Origin: Enterococcus avium ATCC 14025 | GTDB taxonomy: Bacteria > Bacillota > Bacilli > Lactobacillales > Enterococcaceae | Reading direction: 5' to 3' | Assembly (NCBI RefSeq): GCF_000406965.1 | Contig: NZ_KE136357.1 | Location: 1,270,487 to 1,313,927, forward strand | Length of the DNA: 43,441 nucleotides | In this document: piece by piece, positions 34,661 through 43,185 of the stretch | Numbering within the stretch: position 1 is the first letter of the stretch | How the letters are laid out: every line of letters begins with the position of its first letter | Notes under the pieces: model-generated | Database searches by the model: none | The model's input: the letters and a program-made list of their open reading frames with translations, nothing else | Told to the model about the DNA's origin: nothing | Position numbers and translations under genes: made by a program

Positions 34661-35764
34661 ATGCGTTATTTAGATGAAGAAGCAATTGAAAATATTGCTG
34701 TTGGAGCAGCGTTCTTAGGAACAGGAGGAGGCGGAGATCCCTATATTGGTAAAATGATGGCCCTATCAGCGATCAAGGAACACGGTCCGGTACGTTTGAT
34801 TTCTCCAGATGAAGTTCAGGATGACGACTTCTTTATTCCTTCAGCCATGATGGGTGCTCCTTCAGTATTGATCGAGAAATTTCCAAAAGGCGACGAGTTT
34901 CTTCGGGTTTTCCAGAAGCTGAGCCGCTATTTAGGAATCGAAGAAATCGCAGGAACATTTCCAATGGAGGCAGGCGGTGTGAATTCCATGATTCCTATTG
35001 TGGTAGCCGCTTCTCAAGGGATTCCGATTGTCGATTGTGATGGAATGGGTCGGGCATTTCCAGAGCTTCAGATGACGACCTTTAATCTAGGCGGAGTCTC
35101 CTCAACACCGATGGCCATCACAGATGAAAAAGGGAATATCGGCATTTCAGAAACAATCAGCAACAAATGGACAGAACGATTGGCCAGAGTACAAACAGTG
35201 GAGATGGGAGCCAGTTCATTGATCAGCATTTACCCAGCTACCGGTCGTCAATTAAAAGATCATGGTATTCACGGCATCGTGACTTTTTCAGAGAAAATCG
35301 GGGAAGTAATCCGCAGCAACGATTTAGAAGAGGCAACCAAATTAGAAAAATTGCTTAAATTAATCGATGGTCTAGAGCTGTTCCAAGGAAAAATGATGGA
35401 TGTCATCCGTAAAGTAGAAGGCGGCTTTAACTTCGGGGAAGCGACTCTGGAAGGCTTGAATCAGGATGCAGAATCGACTATGAAGATCTATTTCCAAAAT
35501 GAAAACCTGATCGCTGAAAAAGATGGCAGTGTCATCACCATGACGCCCGATCTGATCTGTATGGTTGATTTAGAAACCTTGATGCCCGTAACCACCGAGG
35601 CGTTAAAATACGGGAAAAGAATCCGTGTTTTAGCCTTACCTTGTCATGAAAAATGGCAAACCAAAGAAGGCATCAACACTGTTGGGCCGCGCTATTTTGG
35701 CTACGATTTAGATTATATTCCGTTGAAGGAGTTAGCGATAAAAGGGGGGCATAAGCATGTATAG
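34661..35764 (+). CDS. DUF917 family protein
   Basis: The 367-residue soluble protein begins with the DUF917 hallmark (AVGAAFLGTGGGGDPYIGKM) and continues with the AGTFPMEAGGVNSMIP and DCDGMGRAFPELQM segments. The family is of unclear function; as I recall, one branch has been renamed after an S-methyl thiohydantoin desulfurase. It nearly always sits next to a HyuA-type protein, with which it overlaps here by 8 bases. GGAGG precedes the ATG. It probably forms one half of a hydrolase acting on a cyclic amide. Confidence 0.85.
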   Translation: MRYLDEEAIENIAVGAAFLGTGGGGDPYIGKMMALSAIKEHGPVRLISPDEVQDDDFFIPSAMMGAPSVLIEKFPKGDEFLRVFQKLSRYLGIEEIAGTFPMEAGGVNSMIPIVVAASQGIPIVDCDGMGRAFPELQMTTFNLGGVSSTPMAITDEKGNIGISETISNKWTERLARVQTVEMGASSLISIYPATGRQLKDHGIHGIVTFSEKIGEVIRSNDLEEATKLEKLLKLIDGLELFQGKMMDVIRKVEGGFNFGEATLEGLNQDAESTMKIYFQNENLIAEKDGSVITMTPDLICMVDLETLMPVTTEALKYGKRIRVLALPCHEKWQTKEGINTVGPRYFGYDLDYIPLKELAIKGGHKHV

Positions 35765-37307
35765 AATTGGAATTGACGTAGGCGGGACCAATACGGATGC
35801 TGTGATCATTAATGAAAATTTGGAGCTTGTTCATGGTGTCAAGGTTCCTACAAGCGGGGATATTCAAACAGGGATCGAGTCGGCTTTGCATAAGGTCATG
35901 GCTGAATCTCAGATTGAAGCAGGCAGTATTAGCCACGCGATGCTTGGCACCACTCAATGTACCAATGCGATCGTTGAACGAAAAAAACTATCGAAGGTCG
36001 GCGTGATTCGTCTAGGCTATCCTGCCACTGCTTCCGTTAAACCCTTCACGGCTTGGCCAGAGGACATGATCGAATGTCTCGGAGAAAAATTCGAATTATT
36101 GCACGGCGGCTATGAATATGATGGTCAGATTTTGTCGGAAATGGATGAAGACGAAGTTAAGACAGTTTTAGCTAATTGGCAGGGAAAAATTGAATCATTA
36201 GCGATTGTCGGAGTCTTTTCTTCGCTAAAAAATGATCAAGAGCTGCTTGTAGAAAAATGGGCAAAAGAAATATTGGGCGAATCCATTCCGATATCCTGCT
36301 CCTCGCAAATCGGTTCTGTCGGACTGTTGGAAAGAGAAAATGCCACGATTTTAAACGCCGCGTTAGACAAGGTCATGGCGTTAACCAGCAGCGGTTTTGA
36401 ACGCGCACTGAAAAGTGAAGGAATCAATGATGCTGAGATTTATCTCTGTCAAAATGATGGCACACTAATGTCGATTGAATACGCGAAACGTTTTCCTATT
36501 TTAACCATCGCCTGTGGACCGACAAACAGTATTCGCGGAGCTTCTTATTTGGCTAGAATTACAAATGCCATCGTCTTGGATGTTGGAGGAACGACCTCCG
36601 ATTTAGGTGTACTAGCAGATGGATTTCCGCGAGAATCCTCAATAGCGGTTGATGTTGGGGGGATTCGAACGAACTTCAGAATGCCGGACATCGTTTCCAT
36701 TGGTCTTGGTGGCGGAAGTATCGTTCGTGAGGTAGGTGATCAGGTTACTGTTGGTCCAGATAGTGTTGGCTACAAGATCACTGAAGAAGCACGGGTATTT
36801 GGCGGAAAGCAATTAACCACCACTGACATCGCCGTGCGCTTGGGTCTTGCTGATATTGGAGACAAAACACTGGTTGAAGATGTTCCGCTGGAGCTTGCTG
36901 AAAAAGCCTATGCAACGATCAAACAAATGACCGAAGAAGCGATTGATAAAATGAAAACCAGCTCAGGCGATGTGGATTTGATATTAGTTGGCGGAGGCGC
37001 AATCATTATTCCGCAAGAACTAGCCGGAGTAGCAAACGTTTACCACAATCCACATGGCGGCGTCGCCAATGCAATCGGAGCATCCATTGCGCAAATAAGC
37101 GGGCAATACGAACAAATTTACATTTATTCGAAACTATCAAGAGAAGATAGTATGAATGATGCTAAAGAAAAGGCGGCGCATCAAGCAAAATTGGCGGGAG
37201 CTATCGAAGAAACCATAGAGCTGGTTGAAGTCGAAGAAACCCCACTGGCCTATCATCCAGAAAATGCGACACGACTACGAGTGAAAGTTGTAGGGAAGAT
37301 GGAATAA
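35757..37307 (+). CDS. Hydantoinase/oxoprolinase family protein (HyuA-like)
   Basis: The 516-residue protein has the acetate-kinase/actin-like fold of hydantoinase A: N-terminal ATP motif DVGGTNTDAV (residues 6-15), a second phosphate motif LDVGGTTSDLG (about 273-283), and the GLGGGS and GGGAIIIP loops. It has the shorter length typical of HyuA proteins paired with DUF917 and not with HyuB. Such enzymes open 5-membered cyclic amides such as hydantoins or 5-oxoproline, usually with ATP. It overlaps DUF917 by 8 bases and AAAAGGGGGG lies ahead of its ATG. A terminator follows. Confidence 0.88.
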   Translation: MYRIGIDVGGTNTDAVIINENLELVHGVKVPTSGDIQTGIESALHKVMAESQIEAGSISHAMLGTTQCTNAIVERKKLSKVGVIRLGYPATASVKPFTAWPEDMIECLGEKFELLHGGYEYDGQILSEMDEDEVKTVLANWQGKIESLAIVGVFSSLKNDQELLVEKWAKEILGESIPISCSSQIGSVGLLERENATILNAALDKVMALTSSGFERALKSEGINDAEIYLCQNDGTLMSIEYAKRFPILTIACGPTNSIRGASYLARITNAIVLDVGGTTSDLGVLADGFPRESSIAVDVGGIRTNFRMPDIVSIGLGGGSIVREVGDQVTVGPDSVGYKITEEARVFGGKQLTTTDIAVRLGLADIGDKTLVEDVPLELAEKAYATIKQMTEEAIDKMKTSSGDVDLILVGGGAIIIPQELAGVANVYHNPHGGVANAIGASIAQISGQYEQIYIYSKLSREDSMNDAKEKAAHQAKLAGAIEETIELVEVEETPLAYHPENATRLRVKVVGKME

Positions 37308-37322
37308 CCTATGAATGAAAAT

Positions 37323-37370
37323 AGAGCTGATTTAGAAAATAAACTTTCTAAATCGGCTCTGTTTTTGTTT
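37323..37370 (+). terminator. Terminator after HyuA-type gene
   Basis: A 16-bp stem with one G-T pair (37323-37338 with 37345-37360) has a 6-base loop and is followed by GTTTTTGTTT. Confidence 0.88.
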
Positions 37371-37465
37371 AATGACTCTGAAATTTTAAGATATTAAGAA
37401 CTCTATAATAACTCGTTTTTTATGAATCTTGATTCTAATAGCGGTTATCAAAAACTTTAGCATAA

Positions 37466-38122
37466 TTAGAAAAACTATTTACATTTATGGATAAAGGGAA
37501 TTTCACAAGAATTGGTGAGACAAAACCACGTAAAGCTGAGGTACGTTTGGCTTTTGAAACAACAGAAAAACCTCAAGAATTTATGCAAACATTTTTAAGA
37601 AGAATTCCGATCCATATCTATATTCCCAATATGGATGGACGAGGAATAATGGAGAAACGCCAGATGATCGAATATTTATTTGGTAAAGAAAGTCGAAAGC
37701 TGAACAAACCGATTGAAGTTACGCCAAGAGTAATGAACATTTTACTGCAGACGTATTATGAGGGAAATATTGGAAAGATTGAGAATACGATCAAATATGC
37801 CTGTGATAGTGCCATTGCCCGGAACGAACAGATTCAAGTGAGAATTCAGTTACGAGATTTACCGCAAAAAATCTATGCTCGTAATACTCAGCAAGAAAAA
37901 TGGTCGACATTTGAAGGGTCAAATCTTATCTTTTCTGGTTTCTGTGAAAGAAAGCAGGTTTCTAGCCGAACTAAGGAGCTGGCTAGTTTTATTTCTCGGA
38001 TAGTACTGTTTCACGAGCACTTTGAGAATGGTGAGGAGACTTTACATGAATTGAAAAAGCAATGGTTACAACAGGTAACTCAATTCATGGATGAGTTAGT
38101 GTATCAAGATAAATATGATTAA
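37466..38122 (+). pseudogene. Remnant of LevR/ManR-type sigma-54-dependent PTS regulator
   Basis: The 211-residue frame starts in the middle of an AAA+ sigma-54 activator: the sequence before and after the ATG at 37487 (LEKLFTFMDKGNFTRIGET) is the region after Walker B in LevR proteins, and TFLRRIPIHIYIPNMDGRG and YYEGNIGKIENTIKYACDSA follow. Homology begins at 37466, right after a TAA. Walker A and B, the N-terminal HTH and the C-terminal EIIA/PRD domains (together 600-700 residues) are missing. There is no ribosome binding site. Such regulators usually control mannose-family PTS operons, and one lies 1.5 kb downstream. Confidence 0.8.
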
Positions 38123-38160
38123 TCTTTTTGTTTTCAGTTTTAATTTTTTTTAATCAATTG

Positions 38161-38225
38161 GACATCTGGACTTCGAAAGTGGTTTCACTAAATGACTACT
38201 TATGAAGCCCAAGATGTCTTTTTTT
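38161..38225 (+). terminator. Terminator-like hairpin after the LevR remnant
   Basis: The arms at 38161-38174 and 38204-38218 pair with one bulge and are followed by seven Ts. The loop is long (about 29 bases) with A/T-rich pairing inside. Confidence 0.6.
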
Positions 38226-38328
38226 GTATAGACTTCAATATTTATATATTTAATTATTTTGTGTGATGGAATGCTGAACCTAAGCTATGATAAAATATTT
38301 ACAAACAAAAAGGAATAGGGGATTACGG

Positions 38329-38790
38329 ATGATTAATAAAAAAGTCAGAGTATATCAGACTCCTTTGGAAAGGGCTAACACATCATATGATACAGAGGTA
38401 CATAAAGAAATTATTCATCAAGAGAAAAATTTTTACAATGTACTTTTTGATAATATACAAGTAGGAAAGGTAATAGAACGGCGTTTTCTAATAAAAAAAG
38501 ATGATTGTCCTATAGCATTTATAAAATCTTTTATTCCGTGTATCCACTCAAATATTAAATCAAATGAATGTGTTAACCTAGAAAAAGAAGTAGATGATTT
38601 ACTACAGGTTAAAATAGTTAAAAAGGAGTTTTCATTAACTTGGCCAACGAATGAAGAGGCGGAAATACTGCATATCATTGGTGATGGTCAAATAATAGTT
38701 GAGAAACAATACTTATTGAACCGCGAAAATAAAATAATCAGATATGAAGAAGAAAGTTCAAGTCCAGAGATATTCATTTTTGAGGAATAG
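38329..38790 (+). CDS. UTRA-domain protein lacking a DNA-binding domain
   Basis: The 153-residue protein matches the UTRA ligand-binding fold of GntR/HutC regulators: an ERRFLIKKDDCPIAFIKSFIP strand-turn, a helix LEKEVDDLLQ, and the closing strands QIIVEKQYLLNRENKIIRYEEE. There is no winged helix in front. GGGG lies about 7 bases ahead of the ATG at 38329. It lies 11 bases ahead of a complete GntR/UTRA regulator and may modify it by mixed dimers or sense the ligand alone (inference). It could also be a fragment of a decayed GntR gene, but frame and start look intact. Confidence 0.65.
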   Translation: MINKKVRVYQTPLERANTSYDTEVHKEIIHQEKNFYNVLFDNIQVGKVIERRFLIKKDDCPIAFIKSFIPCIHSNIKSNECVNLEKEVDDLLQVKIVKKEFSLTWPTNEEAEILHIIGDGQIIVEKQYLLNRENKIIRYEEESSSPEIFIFEE

Positions 38791-38801
38791 TAGGTGATTG
38801 C

Positions 38802-39518
38802 ATGGGAAAATTTTTATATCAAAAAGCTCGAGAAGAAATAATTTCTTTGATACAAGATGGAGATATTAAACCTAGTGAAAAAATAATGCCTGAGCGAGAG
38901 TTATCAGAATTGCTTGGATACAATAGGATGACTATAAAAAAAGCAATCAACTCATTAGTTGCTGAGGGTGTTCTTATAAAAAAAAGGGGAGCGGGTACTT
39001 TTTTGTTAGGTACAGATAATTCCAATAAGTTTGATATTGGAGATGAGGCACCTATTTCTTTAAGCCAAGGCATAAAAGTAAAAGGTATGATTTCTTCTAG
39101 TTTCGTTGAATCCTTTAAGATTATCTATGATACACCTGAATTGATGACTATTTTCGGTGATTATTTTGAGTTCTTTGAGTTGATTCGAGTAAGAGAGGCT
39201 GATAGTGAAGCAGTGTCAATACAAAAAGCATATTTTCCATTTAGATTATTTAAGGATGCACACCGTTATGATTTTAGTCAATTTTCTCTTTATGACTACA
39301 TGGAATATAAAAATAAACGACCAATAAAATTTAAGAAAAGGTTCTTCGCTCGGCGTGTTGAGAAAAATATGAATTTAGAAAAAATTGGTGCTCGTGCTGG
39401 TGAGTACGTCCTATGTATAGAGTACTTAGGTTACACAGAACAAAATGAGCTCGTTGAATATACACAATCATTTTTTGATTCCAACAAAGTTAACTTAGCT
39501 ATAGAAATACCAAGATGA
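38802..39518 (+). CDS. GntR family regulator with UTRA domain
   Basis: The 238-residue HutC-subfamily regulator has a winged HTH at residues 1-70 (KIMPERELSELLGYNRMTIKKAINSL) and a UTRA effector domain at about 85-235. It probably senses a phosphorylated sugar. AGGTG precedes the ATG. It lies upstream of the mannose-family PTS operon, separated by a terminator, and probably controls that operon's promoter. The region 38.1-39.6 kb is visibly more AT-rich than 32-37 kb, which hints at a separate origin. Confidence 0.88.
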   Translation: MGKFLYQKAREEIISLIQDGDIKPSEKIMPERELSELLGYNRMTIKKAINSLVAEGVLIKKRGAGTFLLGTDNSNKFDIGDEAPISLSQGIKVKGMISSSFVESFKIIYDTPELMTIFGDYFEFFELIRVREADSEAVSIQKAYFPFRLFKDAHRYDFSQFSLYDYMEYKNKRPIKFKKRFFARRVEKNMNLEKIGARAGEYVLCIEYLGYTEQNELVEYTQSFFDSNKVNLAIEIPR

Positions 39519-39539
39519 TTGGTTCCTTAATTGATTCCT

Positions 39540-39576
39540 AAAAGAGACCTATTTTGAAAATTGGTCTCTTTTTTAT
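39540..39576 (+). terminator. Terminator after gntR-type gene
   Basis: A 10-bp stem (39540-39549 with 39563-39572) sits in a T-rich context. It is followed at once by the promoter of the PTS operon. Confidence 0.75.
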
Positions 39577-39604
39577 TGTTTTAAAGCGTTTTCCAACATA
39601 TTAT
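39576..39604 (+). promoter_or_regulatory. Promoter of the mannose-family PTS operon with cre-like site
   Basis: TTGTTT (39576-39581), a 17-base spacer and TATTAT (39599-39604) form a vegetative promoter. The spacer is almost filled by TTAAAGCGTTTTCC (39581-39594), a cre-like CcpA site with two mismatches, so CcpA would block the polymerase directly. No -12/-24 sigma-54 promoter is seen, consistent with control by GntR and not by a LevR protein. Confidence 0.6.
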
Positions 39605-39648
39605 TAAGATAAAGAAAGATAGAAAAAAATAAAAACTGGAGGATAAAA

Positions 39649-40071
39649 ATGGAGATAGTTTTAGCTAGTCATTCCAACTTATCCGTTGGAATGAAGGAAA
39701 CCACTGAGTTTATCATGGGAAAACAAGATAATCTTCATGCAATTGCAGCGTATGTTGAAGAAGGGAAAAGTGTAGGTGATCAGTTAGAAGAATTGGTTTC
39801 TAGTCTCGCAACAAATGAGGTGATTTTCATAACCGATTTAAAGGGAGGTAGCGTAAATAGTACAGTGAGTGAGTATATGATTGGAAAAGAGAAATATTTC
39901 CTGATTTCAGGAATGAATCTTGCTTTAGTATTAGAATTGTTATCAGTATCATTCAAGGAAAAAAGAGAAGAGGTGATAAAACAATTGGAAGAAATCGTCG
40001 TTAACTCGGCTAGTGGAACTGAAGTAATCGATGTAAATAATTTGGGAACCCAAATAGATGAAGATTTTTAA
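39649..40071 (+). CDS. PTS EIIA, mannose family
   Basis: The 140-residue EIIA of the mannose/sorbose class has its phosphorylated histidine H8 in VLASHSN, and the FITDLKGGSVN segment is typical. It receives phosphate from HPr and gives it to the EIIB next door. GGAGG precedes the ATG. Confidence 0.9.
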   Translation: MEIVLASHSNLSVGMKETTEFIMGKQDNLHAIAAYVEEGKSVGDQLEELVSSLATNEVIFITDLKGGSVNSTVSEYMIGKEKYFLISGMNLALVLELLSVSFKEKREEVIKQLEEIVVNSASGTEVIDVNNLGTQIDEDF

Positions 40072-40092
40072 ACTTAGGAGGTTTTAAAAAAG

Positions 40093-40566
40093 ATGATTAA
40101 AATGACAAGAATTGACTACAGATTATTACATGGACAAGTAGCTTTTGCATGGACAAAGAACCTATCAGCAAATGCAATACTGATCGCAAACGATGATGTT
40201 GTAAATGATTCGTTTAGAAAACAAACGTTAAACTTAGCAAAACCGAATGATACGAAGCTTATTTTTAAAAGTATAGAGGATTCAATTAAAGCAATAAAAA
40301 GTGGTGTTACAGATAAATATAGTGTGTTTATCGTAGTCGAAAATGTTCATGATGCTTATAGATTAACTAAAGCTGTCCCAGAGATTAATAAGGTCAATTT
40401 AGGTTTATCTGCTAAGAGAGAGAATACTGAAAACATTGCCAAAGCTGTTTATGTTACAGAAACTGAGATTAAGGAATTAAATGAATTAGTTGGTTCAGGA
40501 GTAGAAGTCTTAGTAAAACAAGCACCAAACGATGCGAATGTTGAATTTAGATCACTTTTGAAATAG
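40093..40566 (+). CDS. PTS EIIB, mannose family
   Basis: This 157-residue EIIB of the mannose class has active-site histidine H13 in RIDYRLLHGQVAFAW. AGGAGG lies about 11 bases ahead of the ATG. It phosphorylates the sugar carried by the IIC/IID pair. Confidence 0.92.
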   Translation: MIKMTRIDYRLLHGQVAFAWTKNLSANAILIANDDVVNDSFRKQTLNLAKPNDTKLIFKSIEDSIKAIKSGVTDKYSVFIVVENVHDAYRLTKAVPEINKVNLGLSAKRENTENIAKAVYVTETEIKELNELVGSGVEVLVKQAPNDANVEFRSLLK

Positions 40567-40585
40567 AAAGAAGGAGATGAGTTCT

Positions 40586-41368
40586 ATGGTTGTACAAACG
40601 ATTGGAATATTTTTAATTGCCTTGATTGCAAATATGCAAGACTTTTTGGGAGCCTCATTTATTGGTAGACCCTTGGTTACAGGTCTTTTTGTAGGATTAC
40701 TTTTTGGTGATGTAACGCAAGGATTGATCATGGGAGCTACTTTAGAATTAGCTTTCTTAGGTTTGATGGGGGTAGGTGCAACAGTTCCCCCAGATGAAAT
40801 CATTGGAGGAATTTTAGCAACAGCACTTGTTCTAAAAAATGGATATGGCGTAGATGTAGCATTAACACTCGTTTTACCAATAGCCGCTTTAGGATTAGCA
40901 ATCAAAAATATTTTATACGTTATCATTTTTCCAGCGATGACACATAAAGCGGATAAATTAGTTGAACAGGGGAAAATTAAACAAGCAGCAAATATGCATC
41001 TAATCGCATCATTTACCAGAATTATTATGATGACAACCGTAACCACAGTTGCATTTGTTATCGGTAGTAGTACTGTTGATATGATTTTAGATTTGATTCC
41101 ACAAGCTTTTATTGATGGTATGAACATTGCTACTAATATTTTACCAGCGGTCGGATTTGCAATGTTAATTAATATGACTTTTTCAAAAAAAGTTGCACCC
41201 TTTTTCTTCTTGGGATTTGTTTGTTCAGCTTATCTACAATTGGATATGATTGCTACAGCAATTGTGGGAGCAATCTTTGCAGGAATTATGTATATTATCT
41301 TGGATACCATTGAAAAGAGCAAAGGACAAAATAACAACGGTGGAGAGGAGCAATACGATGACTTCTAA
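40586..41368 (+). CDS. PTS EIIC, mannose/sorbose family
   Basis: The 260-residue membrane subunit has about seven hydrophobic helices and the LGASFIGRPLVTGLFVGLLFGD and GATLELAFLGLMGVG segments of mannose-family EIIC. I chose the ATG at 40586 because AAGGAG (40571-40576) is 9 bases away; the ATG at 40577 abuts it. It overlaps EIID by 11 bases. Confidence 0.9.
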   Translation: MVVQTIGIFLIALIANMQDFLGASFIGRPLVTGLFVGLLFGDVTQGLIMGATLELAFLGLMGVGATVPPDEIIGGILATALVLKNGYGVDVALTLVLPIAALGLAIKNILYVIIFPAMTHKADKLVEQGKIKQAANMHLIASFTRIIMMTTVTTVAFVIGSSTVDMILDLIPQAFIDGMNIATNILPAVGFAMLINMTFSKKVAPFFFLGFVCSAYLQLDMIATAIVGAIFAGIMYIILDTIEKSKGQNNNGGEEQYDDF

Positions 41369-42167
41369 AAACTTAACTAAAAAAGATTTAATGGGAATTT
41401 TTTGGAGATCTATGCCGATGGAGGCCTCATTTAACTACGAACGTATGATGAGTTTAGCCTTCTCTTACTCAATGAGTGGAGTAATTCAAAAGCTTTATTC
41501 CGACGTTAATGATCAAAAAGCAGCAATGCAAAGACATTTAGAATTCTTTAATTGTACTTCTGCGACATCTCCATTTATTGCTGGTGTAGCTGCTTCAATG
41601 GAAGAGAGAAAAGCAAATGATCCTTCATTCGATGAAAGTTCGATTAATGCGATGAAAGCTGGTTTGATGGGACCGATTTCAGGTATAGGTGATTCAATTT
41701 TCTGGGGAAGCTTAAGAATTATCGCAAGTGGGATAGGTATTTCACTAGCAAAGCAAGGTAGTATTTTAGGTCCTATTCTATTTTTAATAGTGTTTAATGT
41801 CCCAAATGTATTGGTCAGATATTTTGGAACATTATGGGGATATAAAGCTGGAGTCACATTTATAGAAAAAATGTCTAGCGGTTTAATGGAAAATATTACG
41901 TATGCGATAAATATTCTCGGTAATACCGTTATTGGAGGTATGGTAGCGTCAATGGTAATCATTAACATCCCTGTAAAACTAACCAATGGGAAAGATGCTC
42001 AAACTATTCAAGGCTTACTAGATTCTATGATGCCTGCACTATTACCGTTACTGATTACTTTCTTGTTTTGCAGACTGTTAAAGAAAGACGTTAAAGTAAT
42101 TTATATCTTACTAGCTATTTTAATTGTTAGTGTTCTAGGTGCTATTTTTGGATTTTTATCTGTATAA
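41358..42167 (+). CDS. PTS EIID, mannose family
   Basis: The 269-residue membrane subunit, unique to the mannose family, contains the FWRSMPMEASFNYERMMSLAF start and the GLMGPISGIGDSIFWG signature. The ATG at 41358 has GGAGAGGAG upstream; a longer frame from 41250 overlaps the EIIC gene without reason. With EIIC it forms the channel. Confidence 0.92.
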   Translation: MTSKNLTKKDLMGIFWRSMPMEASFNYERMMSLAFSYSMSGVIQKLYSDVNDQKAAMQRHLEFFNCTSATSPFIAGVAASMEERKANDPSFDESSINAMKAGLMGPISGIGDSIFWGSLRIIASGIGISLAKQGSILGPILFLIVFNVPNVLVRYFGTLWGYKAGVTFIEKMSSGLMENITYAINILGNTVIGGMVASMVIINIPVKLTNGKDAQTIQGLLDSMMPALLPLLITFLFCRLLKKDVKVIYILLAILIVSVLGAIFGFLSV

Positions 42168-42183
42168 AAAGGAGAGTAAATTG

Positions 42184-43185
42184 ATGTATTTCAAATCAGA
42201 AAATTTTGTGAACGATTACCAAAAGGTTGTAACCCAGTTTAATGATGTAGAAAAAATTGCTAGAAATTTGCAACAAAGAAATATTACAAAACTTTACCTA
42301 ATAGGTTCTGGCGGAACATATACAAAGTTTGTTGATATGCGGCCAATGCTTTTTGAAAAAATTGATATTCCATTTTTAATTGTCAGCCCAGAAGAACTGT
42401 CTGAGTTATATTTTGATCAAATTGATGAAAATACATTGCTGATCGTGGGAACAAAGACTGGAGCTACTGAAGAACTAATTGATGTTTTGAAGAAAGCGAA
42501 AGAAAAAATTCCTGAAGTTATGATTTATGGATTTATTGGTGATGACGAGACAGAGTTAGATAAATTAAATATTTTAAGCTATCGTACTAGTTCTGTGGAT
42601 ACAGATGTACATTTAGTTCTTTTTGGTTGGTTCATTCTATGCTTTACAGAGAATGATGATATCATTTTATCTGAATTCAAAAAGGAGTTAGAGTTAGTAG
42701 GAGAAAAGGTAGCTTCAGAAATTTCGAGAAATGAGGAAACCGCTATTAACTTAGTACAATCTTCAGATCCAAGCCGCATGCAAATGTGGGTTACATCTGG
42801 GCGATTATGGGGTGAAGCGTGTTGCTTTTGCAATTACATTTTGGAAGAAATTCAATGGATTCAGGCACAAGCTATCCATTCATCAGAATTCTTCCATGGT
42901 CCTTTCGAATTGATAAGTGATGACTTTCAGGTAAATGTGGTTTTGAATTCTAGAGAAACTCGAAATCAAGATCTTCGTGTAAAACAATTTATTGATCAAC
43001 ACTCAACTGCTTCAAATACAATTGATATGAAAAATTTCAACATCGAAGATTTTGCTGATGAGTTAATCAAATTTATTGAGCCATGGTTGCTAAATCATTA
43101 TTATGACTTACTACTACGTATCTATGAACAAAAAACAGGAAAGTCAGCAAAAACTCGTCGATATTATCGTGTAATGGAATACTAA
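42184..43185 (+). CDS. SIS-domain sugar-phosphate deglycase/isomerase (FrlB/Gfr-like)
   Basis: The 333-residue protein has two SIS domains. The first shows the sugar-phosphate loop GSGGTY (41-46) and GTKTGATEE (89-97); the second has SSEFFHGPFELI, the Glu/His motif of deglycases such as fructoselysine-6-phosphate deglycase. Behind a mannose-family PTS this fits a fructoselysine or glucoselysine pathway: PTS uptake gives the 6-phosphate, which this enzyme would split into glucose 6-phosphate and lysine. A glucosamine-phosphate-type isomerase/deaminase is the main alternative. AAGGAG lies 9 bases ahead of the ATG at 42184. Confidence 0.78.
   Translation: MYFKSENFVNDYQKVVTQFNDVEKIARNLQQRNITKLYLIGSGGTYTKFVDMRPMLFEKIDIPFLIVSPEELSELYFDQIDENTLLIVGTKTGATEELIDVLKKAKEKIPEVMIYGFIGDDETELDKLNILSYRTSSVDTDVHLVLFGWFILCFTENDDIILSEFKKELELVGEKVASEISRNEETAINLVQSSDPSRMQMWVTSGRLWGEACCFCNYILEEIQWIQAQAIHSSEFFHGPFELISDDFQVNVVLNSRETRNQDLRVKQFIDQHSTASNTIDMKNFNIEDFADELIKFIEPWLLNHYYDLLLRIYEQKTGKSAKTRRYYRVMEY

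Noticed and set aside
40552-41127. 191-codon minus-strand frame opposite the EIIC gene
   Set aside because: Antisense shadow of a membrane protein gene; the plus-strand gene has full family motifs and a ribosome binding site.
41513-41986. 157-codon minus-strand frame opposite the EIID gene
   Set aside because: Antisense shadow; no start signals.
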